A DNA stretch of 14,513 bases from contig CBDUCN010000109.1 of assembly GCA_965365655.1 (NCBI GenBank), positions 1-14,513 on the forward strand, in the 5' to 3' direction. Source of the DNA: JBFHNV01 sp965365655. GTDB lineage: Bacteria; Pseudomonadota; Gammaproteobacteria; HK1. Positions 5,919 through 12,344 of the stretch are shown here, piece by piece. Within the stretch, counting starts at the first letter, position 1. Every line of letters starts with the position of its first letter. The position numbers were made by a program, and so were the translations under genes. The notes beneath the pieces are model-generated. The model saw nothing but the letters and a program-made list of their open reading frames with translations, did no database searches and was not told the origin of the DNA.

Positions 5919-7376
5919 ATGCCTGACGAGGATCGACCCACGGAGCTCCACCGCCTCACCGCCGAGCAGGCGGTCACCGCGCTGCACACCGGCGAGGTCT
6001 CGCCGCTCGAGCTGGTGGACGCGGCCGCCGCGCGCATCGAGGCGGTGGACGGCGCCCTCAACGCGCTGCCCACGCGCTGCTTCGAGCGCGCGCGGGACCA
6101 CGCACGGCGCATCGAGACGCTCGCCCGCGACCGCGCCGACGACCCGCGCTGGCTCGGCGGGCTGCCGGTCGCGATCAAGGACCTGAACCCCGTCGCGGGC
6201 GTGCGCACCACGTACGGCTCGCGCGTCTACGCCGATCACGTGCCCGAGCGTTCCGACCTGCTGGTCGAGCGCCTGGAGGCAAACGGCGCGATCGTGATCG
6301 CGAAGTCGAACACCCCGGAATTCGCCGCCGGCGCGAGCACCTTCAACGAGGTGTTCGGCCGCACGTCGAACCCGTGGGACGTCACGAAGTCGGTGGCCGG
6401 CTCCTCGGGCGGGTCCGCCGCGGCGCTGGCCGCAGGCCTGGTGTGGGGCGCGCAGGGCTCGGACCTCGGCGGCAGCCTGCGCACCCCGGCCAGCTTCAAC
6501 GGCGTGGTCGGGCTCCGCCCGTCGCCGGGGCGGGTCGCGCGCGGACTGCAGCGCTGGCCGTTCCCGACCATCGCCTCCGACATGCTGTTCGTCGAGGGGC
6601 CGATGGCGCGCACCGCCCGCGACTGCGCGCTGATGCTGGACGCGATGGCCGGCGAGCACCGGGAGGATCCGCTGTCGCTGCCGCTGCCGGCGCGATCCTT
6701 TCGCGCCAGCATGTCCGAGTGCCCCGCGCCGCGGCGCGTCGCGTTCAGCCGCGACCTCGGGCTGGTGCCGGTGGACCCGGAGGTCGCGGCGCTGTGCGAG
6801 CAGGCGGCGCACCGCTTCGAGGCCATGGGGGCGAGCGTGGAGGAGGCGTGCCCGGACCTCGGCGGCGCCATCGACTGCTTCCAGGTGCTGCGCGCCCACC
6901 TGTTCGCGGTGGACCACGCCGCGCACCTGCGCGAGCACCGCGGCCTGCTCAAGGACGACGTGGTGTGGAACATCGAGAAGGGGCTGGCGCTGGACGGCGC
7001 GGCGCTGGCCGCGGCCGAGGCCGCTCGCATGCGCATCCTGGCGAGCAGCCTGCGGTTCTTCGAGCGCTACGACCTGCTGCTCTGCCCGGCGGCGATCGTC
7101 GCGCCGTTCGGCGTCGAGACCCGCTACGTGGAGGAGGTCGCGGGCCAGCGCTTCGAGAACTACGTGCACTGGCTGGCCATCACCTTCGCCGTCACGCTCA
7201 CCGGCTGCCCCGCGGCCAGCGCGCCCGCGGGACTCACCGCGGCCGGGCTGCCGGTGGGGCTGCAGATCGTCGGCCCGCCGCGCGGCGAGGCCGCGGTGCT
7301 CGCGGCGGCGGCACGGCTGGACGAGGCCACCGGATTCTCGTCGCGCCTGCCGGTGACGCCCGCGGCCGGCGGCTGA
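5919..7376 (+). CDS. Amidase-signature family hydrolase
   Basis: A 485-residue member of the amidase-signature family, which hydrolyses carboxamide bonds with a Ser-cisSer-Lys triad. Lys87 lies in PVAIKDLNPV, the cis-serine is probably Ser162 in VAGSSGGSAAALAAG, and the nucleophile is Ser186 in GSDLGGSLRTPASFNG. The 24-residue gap between the two serines equals that in fatty acid amide hydrolase. The signature region with GVVGLRPSPGRV resembles amidases often annotated as 6-aminohexanoate-cyclic-dimer hydrolase-like, but substrate cannot be read from sequence. It is not GatA by context: no gatB or gatC is nearby. The ATG at 5919 follows a GGAG by 8 bases and is preferred to the GTG at 5886. 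No signal peptide is seen. Its place after pncA-pncB may be fortuitous, or it may release nitrogen or acids from amides. Confidence 0.9.
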   Translation: MPDEDRPTELHRLTAEQAVTALHTGEVSPLELVDAAAARIEAVDGALNALPTRCFERARDHARRIETLARDRADDPRWLGGLPVAIKDLNPVAGVRTTYGSRVYADHVPERSDLLVERLEANGAIVIAKSNTPEFAAGASTFNEVFGRTSNPWDVTKSVAGSSGGSAAALAAGLVWGAQGSDLGGSLRTPASFNGVVGLRPSPGRVARGLQRWPFPTIASDMLFVEGPMARTARDCALMLDAMAGEHREDPLSLPLPARSFRASMSECPAPRRVAFSRDLGLVPVDPEVAALCEQAAHRFEAMGASVEEACPDLGGAIDCFQVLRAHLFAVDHAAHLREHRGLLKDDVVWNIEKGLALDGAALAAAEAARMRILASSLRFFERYDLLLCPAAIVAPFGVETRYVEEVAGQRFENYVHWLAITFAVTLTGCPAASAPAGLTAAGLPVGLQIVGPPRGEAAVLAAAARLDEATGFSSRLPVTPAAGG

Positions 7377-7454
7377 TCCCGGGGCGCCCGCAACGCGTCG
7401 GGCGGCGGCAACAGCGCCCGCGTCATCCGGCCGTCATCGGCGCGAAACTAGAGT

Positions 7455-7482
7455 TTCACAACCCACCCGTTCGGGGCATAAT
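7455..7482 (+). promoter_or_regulatory. Strong sigma-70-type promoter upstream of the PilZ-like gene
   Basis: TTCACA (7455-7460) and CATAAT (7477-7482) match the -35 and -10 consensus at 5 of 6 positions each, with 16 bases between. This is the best sigma-70 pair I see in the window. It would start transcription near 7489, giving a leader of about 110 bases that reads through the sigma-54-type promoter and the inverted repeat at 7508-7534. Confidence 0.5.
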
Positions 7483-7507
7483 CCGCGCCCGTCAGCCTAC
7501 CAAGCGT

Positions 7508-7534
7508 CCTGAACGCAGCCCGAAAGGATTCAGG
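7508..7534. repeat. Inverted repeat touching the sigma-54 -24 element
   Basis: CCTGAA (7508-7513) and TTCAGG (7529-7534) are perfect inverted half-sites, 15 bases apart. The right half contains the GG of the sigma-54 -24 element. It could be an operator that blocks RpoN polymerase, or a weak hairpin in the sigma-70 leader. Six-base halves are short, so this is tentative. Confidence 0.25.
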
Positions 7535-7547
7535 CACGGCTCTTGCT
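7532..7547 (+). promoter_or_regulatory. Sigma-54 (RpoN) promoter of the PilZ-like gene
   Basis: AGGCACG-GCTC-TTGCT matches the RpoN consensus TGGCACG-N4-TTGCW at all positions but the first. The invariant GG (7533-7534) and GC (7545-7546) are exactly 10 bases apart. The predicted start is near 7558, leaving a 41-base leader before the ATG at 7599. RpoN commonly drives flagellar, pilus and nitrogen genes, which suits a PilZ-like product. I could not identify an upstream activator binding site. Confidence 0.6.
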
Positions 7548-7598
7548 AAACGTTCTGTGACGCGCCGATCACGCGCGTGCGATTGAGGGATCATCCGC

Positions 7599-8015
7599 AT
7601 GTACGACAGTCTGCCCGCCGCCTTCCTCCGCTACCCGGGGGACGTGCCCATGCGCTACCGCCCGTGCCGGCCGAACGGCTCCGCCCACTGCGCCGGCACC
7701 GCCGGCGGGATCTGCTTCCCGTGCGGCGAGCCCATCGAGCCGGGCACGGTGGTGGACCTCAGCCTGCGCGCTCCGCACGGCGTCGAGCGCTTCACGGTGC
7801 GGGTCGCGTGGTGCCGGCCGGACGGCGTCGAGTTCCTGGCCGGCGCGTGCCTGCTCGGCGAGGACGACGCGTGCCGCGCGCGGATGGTGGCCCAGATCTG
7901 CCACATCGACCTCTACCGCCGGCGCGAGCAGGCGAGCGGGCGCGACCTCGACGAGGACACCGCGGCCAGCGAGTGGATCGCGCGCTTCGCGCACCAGGTG
8001 CCGTCCATCAGCTGA
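7599..8015 (+). CDS. Small PilZ-like protein
   Basis: A 138-residue cytoplasmic protein with a PilZ-like beta-barrel at about residues 18-105. GTAGGICFPCGEPIEPGTVV followed by a DLSL strand has the shape of the PilZ core (S-x-G-G, then a strand and a p-G-x-x-V turn). The cyclic-di-GMP motif is degenerate: there is no clean RxxxR plus D/N-x-S-x-x-G pair, so nucleotide binding is uncertain. The tail (MVAQICHIDLYRRRE... then ASEWIARFAHQVP) is a helical extension I recall from a group of small proteobacterial PilZ-related proteins. GAGGGA lies 8 bases before the ATG. Expression probably depends on a sigma-54 promoter at 7532-7547 and a sigma-70 promoter at 7455-7482. A role in motility or surface signalling is inferred from family and promoter only. 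Confidence 0.72.
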   Translation: MYDSLPAAFLRYPGDVPMRYRPCRPNGSAHCAGTAGGICFPCGEPIEPGTVVDLSLRAPHGVERFTVRVAWCRPDGVEFLAGACLLGEDDACRARMVAQICHIDLYRRREQASGRDLDEDTAASEWIARFAHQVPSIS

Positions 8016-8063
8016 GCGCGGGAACCGTCGGCGCCGACGACAGGACCAAGCTTCCCGTGCGCT
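8015..8063. terminator. Bidirectional hairpin between convergent genes
   Basis: An outer stem pairs AGCGC-GGGAA (8015-8024) with TTCCC-GT-GCGCT (8052-8063), 10 bp with a two-base bulge. Inside it lies a perfect palindrome, CGTCGGCGCCGACG (8026-8039). It sits just after the PilZ-like stop and 90 bp beyond the PP2C stop on the other strand, where a shared terminator is expected. There is no T-run, so termination is inferred from position and stem strength. Confidence 0.45.
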
Positions 8064-8154
8064 GACGGATTCCCGTCGCATCGTGCGCCACCCGGCTGGC
8101 GATCCGGTGCGCGACTCCGTTACCGGACGTGACGGCTCGCCGCGCGCGGCGGCG

Positions 8155-8994
8155 TCAGCGCACGCGCGGCGGGCGGTAGGCCACCAGGGTCAGGTCGTCG
8201 GGCTTCGAGACGGCGTGCTCCCCCGGCTCGCGCATGCGCTGCAGGCAATCCCCCGCCAGCGCCAGCGCGCCCGCGTGAAGCGGCCCCTTGCGCAGCCGCT
8301 CCACCGCCTCGCCGGTGAACGCGTTGTCGAGCAGCCCGTCGCTGGCCAGCAGCACCGTGTCCATCGGCCGCAGGCGCAGCGGATAGCTCATCCCGACGTG
8401 CATGCCGCGGTCGCCCACCACGTTCGACACCAGGTGCCGGTCGGCGTGGTGCATGGCCTCGGTCTCGTCGAGGACGCCGGCCTCCACCGCGTAGCCCACC
8501 GGGGAGTGGGAGATGGTCTGCAGCCGGATCTTCCCGCGCCCGCCGAACACCAGCACGCCGGAATCGCCGACGTGATAGCTGCGCAGCCGCCCGGCGCTCA
8601 CCTCGACCACCGCGAGGGTGGTCGCGCCGCCGGCGCCGGCCTGCAGCACCGCGCGGTTCGCGCGGTCGAAGCCGGACAGGATTGCCTCGCGCAGCTCCGA
8701 GGCCGCGCCGCGCGCCGCGCGCAGCGCGTCACGCAGCGCGCGCAGCGCGAGCGCGGACGCGGCCTGCCCTGCCGGCAGACCGCCGACCCCGTCGGCCACC
8801 GCGAGCACCAGCGCGTCCGGCGCCGCCCACACCACGAGCGCGCCGTCCTCGTTCGCCGTGTCCTTGTGGGGGCCCCGATGGCAGATCACGGAGACCTGCG
8901 GGCCGCCGGCGTCCGACACGCACCACTCCACGTGCTCCTCACCGAGGAACAGGTGCTCGGCGGGCAGACTGAGATCGTGGGCGGCTGTGGACAT
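8155..8994 (-). CDS. PP2C-type serine/threonine protein phosphatase
   Basis: A 279-residue metal-dependent phosphatase. Motifs occur in order: HRGPHKDTANEDG, with the NED aspartate of motif 1; VLAVADGVGGLPAGQAAS, with the metal-binding Asp-Gly; TTLAVVEVSAGRL and YHVGDSGVLVF; DTVLLASDGLLDN; and KPDDLTLV near the C terminus. All aspartates expected to hold the two Mn/Mg ions are present, so it should be active. No membrane segment or extra domain is seen. No Ser/Thr kinase or phosphopeptide-binding partner lies in the window. The ATG at 8994 gives a normal N terminus but lacks a clear ribosome binding site; a TTG at 9063 would add 23 arginine- and proline-rich residues. It lies downstream of the ACP gene on the same strand, 176 bp away. 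Target unknown. Confidence 0.9.
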   Translation of the reverse strand: MSTAAHDLSLPAEHLFLGEEHVEWCVSDAGGPQVSVICHRGPHKDTANEDGALVVWAAPDALVLAVADGVGGLPAGQAASALALRALRDALRAARGAASELREAILSGFDRANRAVLQAGAGGATTLAVVEVSAGRLRSYHVGDSGVLVFGGRGKIRLQTISHSPVGYAVEAGVLDETEAMHHADRHLVSNVVGDRGMHVGMSYPLRLRPMDTVLLASDGLLDNAFTGEAVERLRKGPLHAGALALAGDCLQRMREPGEHAVSKPDDLTLVAYRPPRVR

Positions 8995-9170
8995 GGGCCG
9001 GTCGCGGTGCGGCGGAACGCCATCGCGCCATGGTACTGCAAACAGTCGAGGAAGTTCCCGCAAGCCACTGATTGAAATGAATTAACAGCACAAACGGGCG
9101 CGCTCTGCCGCGCGAAGGCGACTGCGATCAACGGCTTGTGGAGCGGCGTGCGCCGGGGCGCCGTGCCCGG
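8995..9170. other. AT-richer gap before the PP2C gene
   Basis: The stretch 9050-9100 is clearly richer in A and T than its surroundings, as promoters in GC-rich genomes often are. On the reverse strand it contains TTAAT-TCAT-TTCAA, a poor (8 of 10) FNR-like match about 84 bp before the PP2C start. A second 8-of-10 match lies at 9118-9131. No clean -35/-10 pair can be fixed. I take it as the probable promoter region of the phosphatase gene. Confidence 0.3.
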
Positions 9171-9413
9171 TCAGGCGCGGCGGTGGCTGCGGATGTAGGC
9201 CACGAGCTCGCCCAGCGTCTCGACCTCGAACAGCTCCTGATCGGCGTCCAGATCGAAGTGGCGCTCGAGATCGGTCACGAAGTCGGCCAGGCGCAGCGAG
9301 TCCACGCCCAGGCCCGTGAGCGGCGTGTCCAGCGTCGCCTCGACCCGCAGCCGCCGCTCGACCAGCTCCAGCAGGCGCTGTTCCAGCGTGTCGTCGTCGG
9401 ACTGTGTCGCCAT
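9171..9413 (-). CDS. Stand-alone acyl carrier protein
   Basis: An 80-residue acidic helical protein with the phosphopantetheine attachment motif LGVDSLRLADF; the serine is Ser39. Following helices include DLERHFDLDADQELFEVETL. Length and motif fit the ACP family. The housekeeping fatty-acid ACP usually carries DSLDTVE and sits between fabD/fabG and fabF. This one carries DSLRLADF and has no synthase, ligase or transferase beside it, so it is probably a secondary ACP, as used in specialised lipid, polyketide or peptide pathways. GGGGAT lies 7 bases before the ATG at 9413. A PP2C phosphatase gene follows on the same strand. Its partner enzymes are probably elsewhere. Confidence 0.88.
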   Translation of the reverse strand: MATQSDDDTLEQRLLELVERRLRVEATLDTPLTGLGVDSLRLADFVTDLERHFDLDADQELFEVETLGELVAYIRSHRRA

Positions 9414-9816
9414 GGCGCATCCCCGGTGGAATGAACCGCTGCCGGGTGCTCCGGCAGGACGGTGAACACGCACGCCCCGCGCTCGTTCGGCTCGCTGCCG
9501 GCGAGACGCGGTCTCGCACCGCCTCCGCAAACCGGGCACTTCCGTGCCCGACACATGCCGCCAAGTCCGTGCAGCGGCTCGGCGCCGGCCAAGAAACGGC
9601 GTTCCCAACCGGCCCGCCGCGCTCACTATGCCACGCCGCGCCGCGCGCGGAACCCCGTGGATCCACCGACGCGCGGCGACGGCGCGGTGTCCCGTTCACC
9701 GCGCCGTCGCGCACTGCGGGGTCCCGGAGCGGCCGCGACGCACGGGCCGCCCGCTTCTAAGATTGACGCCGAAGCGGCGTCCTCCGGGCGCCCGCAGCGT
9801 CCAGGAGGTCGGCACC
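9414..9816. other. Gene-free divergent control region
   Basis: These 403 bases lie between the divergent ACP and DsrE-like genes. ORFs crossing it give low-complexity Arg/Ala/Pro-rich translations with no recognisable domain. Near its right end are a TAAGAT hexamer (9758-9763), a poor -10 candidate with no matching -35, and the inverted repeat at 9765-9781. I see nothing assignable in 9440-9750. Confidence 0.5.
9765..9781. repeat. Short inverted repeat in the DsrE-like gene leader
   Basis: GACGCC-GAAGC-GGCGTC is a perfect 6-bp inverted repeat, 36 bases before the GTG start. It could be an operator or a leader hairpin. Being short and GC-rich, it may be chance. Confidence 0.2.
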
Positions 9817-10290
9817 GTGCGAATCCTGCTCCCCGCCGCGATCGCGCTCTGCGTGCTCGCGCTGCCCGGCGCGCACGCGGCGCCCGCCGACGACGTCGCG
9901 CGGCTGATCGCGGCCGGCACCCCGCCGCCCGGGGTGGTGTTCGAGGTCGTGAGCGGCGACGAGGCGACGCTGGAGCGGGTGCTGCCCGTGATCCGCGAGC
10001 ACGCGCGCGCGCTCCGCGCGCGCTTCCCGGATCTGCCGGTGGCGGTGCTCACCCACGGCAGCGAGCAGTTCTCGCTGCTGAGCGAGAACGCCGACCGCTA
10101 CGCGGGCCTGCACGCGCTGGTCACGGCGCTCGGCAAGGACGACGGCGTGCCGGTCCAGGTGTGCGGCAACCACGCGTCGTGGCGCGGCAAGGGGCGCGAA
10201 GACTTTCCCGACGACGTCGAGGTCGTGAGCGCGGCCGGCGCAACGCTCGCCGGGTACCGCGACGCGGGCTTCGTCGTCATCGTGATGTGA
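9817..10290 (+). CDS. Exported DsrE-like protein
   Basis: A 157-residue protein. The N terminus (MRILLPAAIALCVLALPG then AHA-APADD) is a standard Sec signal peptide with cleavage near residue 21, so the mature protein of about 136 residues should be periplasmic. The rest resembles the DsrE/DsrF-like fold: alternating strands and helices, LPVAVLTHGSEQFSLL, and a single mature cysteine, Cys116, in VPVQVCGNHASW. Cys116 is at the place of the conserved cysteine of sulfur-relay DsrE proteins. Family members handle persulfides or, in exported forms, have no settled role. The GTG start has an excellent AGGAGG (9803-9808) 8 bases upstream. The PHA synthase gene follows 118 bp later, with its own FNR-type box between. 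Function beyond the family is not known. Confidence 0.75.
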   Translation: MRILLPAAIALCVLALPGAHAAPADDVARLIAAGTPPPGVVFEVVSGDEATLERVLPVIREHARALRARFPDLPVAVLTHGSEQFSLLSENADRYAGLHALVTALGKDDGVPVQVCGNHASWRGKGREDFPDDVEVVSAAGATLAGYRDAGFVVIVM

Positions 10291-10334
10291 TGGCGGCGCG
10301 ACGACGGTCTGCAACGGCCCCCGCGCGGCGCGCG

Positions 10335-10348
10335 TTGACCTGGATCAG
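10335..10348. promoter_or_regulatory. FNR/Anr-type box upstream of the PHA synthase gene
   Basis: TTGAC-CTGG-ATCAG matches 9 of 10 positions of TTGAY-N4-RTCAA. The centre is about 67 bp before the ATG at 10409. A -10-like GACGAT (10370-10375) follows after 21 bases, close to the class II FNR spacing and nearly identical to the GACCAT found after the pncA box. The predicted transcript start near 10382 lies beyond the alternative GTG at 10367, favouring the ATG at 10409. Confidence 0.5.
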
Positions 10349-10408
10349 CACGACCCGCGCCCGGCAGTGGACGATCCGACGAACGCCCCTCGCTACCGGG
10401 ATCCCGAC

Positions 10409-12142
10409 ATGGACGTGAAGACGCCGAGCCACAAGCCGGCACTGGACCGGGCGCTACACGCGCGCCAGGCGCACGTGACGGGCGGGCTGTCGCCCACCGC
10501 GTTGACCCTCGCGTACCTTGACTGGGTCGGCCACCTGCTGAACTCGCCGGGCAAGCTCGTCGAGCTCGCCGAGAACGCCGCGACCAAGGGCCGCGACTAT
10601 CTGGAGTGGGCCGCACGGCGCGGGCGCGGCGAGACCGACGAGGACCTGATCGCGCCGCTGCCGCAGGACCGGCGCTTCCGCGGCGAGGCGTGGCACGCGA
10701 TGCCGTTCCACGCGTGGTGGCAGGGCTTCCTGCTCGCCGAGCAGTGGTGGCACTACGCGACCACCCAGGTGCCGGGCGTGACGCTGCACCACGAGGACAT
10801 GGTGTCGTTCTGCGCGCGGCAGTGGCTGGACGTGTTATCGCCGTCCAACTTCCCGTTCAGCAACCCGGAGGTCGTGGACGCGACGGTGCGCGAGGGCGGC
10901 GCCAACCTGCTGCGCGGCGCGCACATCTTCGTGGAGGACGTGCAGCGCCGGCTGAACGGCCAGGACGGCGCGCAGGGCGGGGACTACCAGGTGGGCCGCG
11001 ACCTCGCGGTGACCCCGGGCAAGGTCGTGTTCCGCAACCGCCTGATCGAGGTGATCCAGTACTCGCCCACCACCGGCACCGTGCACCCGGAGCCGGTGCT
11101 GATCATCCCGGCCTGGATCATGAAGTACTACATCCTCGACCTGTCGCCGCACAACTCGATGGTGCGCTGGCTGGTCGCGCAGGGGCACACGGTGTTCATG
11201 GTGTCGTGGAAGAACCCGTTGCCCGAGGATCGCGAGCTGTCGATGGACGACTACCTGGCCGACGGCGTGATGGCGGCGCTGGACGTGGTCTCGGCGGTCG
11301 TGCCGGACCAGCGCGTGCACGCGACCGGCTACTGCCTGGGCGGCACCCTGCTCACCATCGCCGCGGCGGCGATGGCCCGCGACGGCGACGAGCGGCTCGC
11401 GACGCTGACGCTGTTCGCGTCGCAGGTGGACTTCACCGAGGCCGGCGAGCTGAAGCTGTTCATCGACGAGAGCCAGCTCGCGTTCCTCGAGGACGTGATG
11501 TGGGACCGCGGCTACCTGGATTCCAAGGAGATGGCGGGTGCGTTCCGCCTGCTGCGCTCCAACGACCTCGTGTGGTCGCGCATGGTCAGCGAGTACTGGC
11601 TGGGCCAGCGCATGCACGCGAGCGACCTGATGGCGTGGAACGCGGACGCGACCCGCATGCCGTACCGCATGCACTCGCAGTACCTGCGCAGCCTCTACCT
11701 GCACAACGACTTCGCCGGCGGGCGCTACCAGGTCGGCGGGCGGCCGGTGGTCGTGAGCGACATCCGCGCGCCGATGTTCATGGTCGGAACCGAGGCCGAT
11801 CACGTGGCGCCGTGGCGCAGCGTGTACAAGGCGCACATCTCGGCGGACACCGACATCACCTTCGTGCTCACGTCCGGCGGCCACAACGCCGGCATCGTCA
11901 GCGAGCCGGGCCACCCGCGACGGCGCTACCGCATGCTGCTCAAGCGCGACCAGGAGCGCTACATCCCGCCGGACGAGTGGCTCGAGCGCGCGCCGGTGAG
12001 CGAGGGCTCCTGGTGGCCGGCTTGGCACCGCTGGCTGGCCGAACGATCCGGCGACCCGGCGCCGCCGCCGGCCATCGGCGCGCCGGACGCCGGCTACACG
12101 GTGCTGTGCGACGCGCCGGGCGAGTACGTGCTGATGACCTGA
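10409..12142 (+). CDS. phaC: Polyhydroxyalkanoate synthase (PhaC family)
   Basis: A 577-residue enzyme that polymerises (R)-3-hydroxyacyl-CoA into PHA on the granule surface. The N-terminal part, LDRALHARQAHVTGGLSP followed by YLDWVGHLLNSPGK, matches the short PHBC_N segment. Then come the PhaC N-domain (PSNFPFSNPEVVDATVREGG) and an alpha/beta-hydrolase core. The triad is Cys309 in GYCLGGTLL, Asp464 in GTEADHVAPW and His492 in SGGHNAGIVSEP. The 28-residue Asp-His gap equals that of Ralstonia PhaC, and the length is class I-like, so no PhaE or PhaR partner is needed. GYCLGG differs from the usual GFCVGG of classical class I enzymes and points to a sister subgroup. ATG 10409 follows GGGAT by 6 bases; GTG 10367 is the alternative. 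No phaA, phaB or phasin lies nearby. Confidence 0.92.
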   Translation: MDVKTPSHKPALDRALHARQAHVTGGLSPTALTLAYLDWVGHLLNSPGKLVELAENAATKGRDYLEWAARRGRGETDEDLIAPLPQDRRFRGEAWHAMPFHAWWQGFLLAEQWWHYATTQVPGVTLHHEDMVSFCARQWLDVLSPSNFPFSNPEVVDATVREGGANLLRGAHIFVEDVQRRLNGQDGAQGGDYQVGRDLAVTPGKVVFRNRLIEVIQYSPTTGTVHPEPVLIIPAWIMKYYILDLSPHNSMVRWLVAQGHTVFMVSWKNPLPEDRELSMDDYLADGVMAALDVVSAVVPDQRVHATGYCLGGTLLTIAAAAMARDGDERLATLTLFASQVDFTEAGELKLFIDESQLAFLEDVMWDRGYLDSKEMAGAFRLLRSNDLVWSRMVSEYWLGQRMHASDLMAWNADATRMPYRMHSQYLRSLYLHNDFAGGRYQVGGRPVVVSDIRAPMFMVGTEADHVAPWRSVYKAHISADTDITFVLTSGGHNAGIVSEPGHPRRRYRMLLKRDQERYIPPDEWLERAPVSEGSWWPAWHRWLAERSGDPAPPPAIGAPDAGYTVLCDAPGEYVLMT

Positions 12143-12170
12143 GCCGCGCGCCGCCCGCCCGGGGCGCGGC
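12143..12170. terminator. GC-rich hairpin directly after phaC
   Basis: GCCGCGC (12143-12149) and GCGCGGC (12164-12170) form a perfect 7-bp stem with a 14-base loop, starting right after the phaC stop. There is no T-run. The position suggests a terminator isolating phaC from the following operon. The rest of the gap to 12344 shows only a lone TAGACT (12268-12273) as a possible -10. Confidence 0.35.
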
Positions 12171-12344
12171 ACCGCAGCCGAGCGGGAGGCGGGCATTCCT
12201 TCGCGGCCGTATCCACCACGCAGCCCGCTGCGCGAAGACGCCGCCCACCGCCCGCGTGCAAGTCCCGTAGACTGAGCGAACAGGCGCGCATCGGATCCTG
12301 CACGCCGCACGAATTGCTGCGCCGACCGCGGCGCCTGCGAGAGC

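Noticed and set aside
4259..6211. 650-codon reverse-strand ORF opposite pncA, pncB and the amidase gene
   Set aside because: It spans three well-supported genes and has a low-complexity translation with no motif. It is a mirror of high third-position GC.
8995..9063. N-terminal extension of the PP2C protein from TTG 9063
   Set aside because: The extra 23 residues are arginine- and proline-rich, with no ribosome binding site, and lie in the AT-richer promoter-like zone. ATG 8994 starts just before the family domain.
9058..9072. GCAAGCCACTG string, which resembles part of a B12-box (cobalamin riboswitch)
   Set aside because: The rest of the cobalamin riboswitch core is missing, and the downstream genes are a phosphatase or an ACP, not B12 genes or the reductase. 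It is a chance match.
9118..9131. GCGAC-TGCG-ATCAA as a further FNR box
   Set aside because: It has only 8 of 10 matches, with both leading T residues missing, and is 130 bp from the PP2C start. Too weak to list as a site.
10367..10408. GTG start for the PHA synthase, adding 14 residues
   Set aside because: There is no ribosome binding site, and the FNR-type box would place the transcript start downstream of it. ATG 10409 has GGGAT at a good distance.
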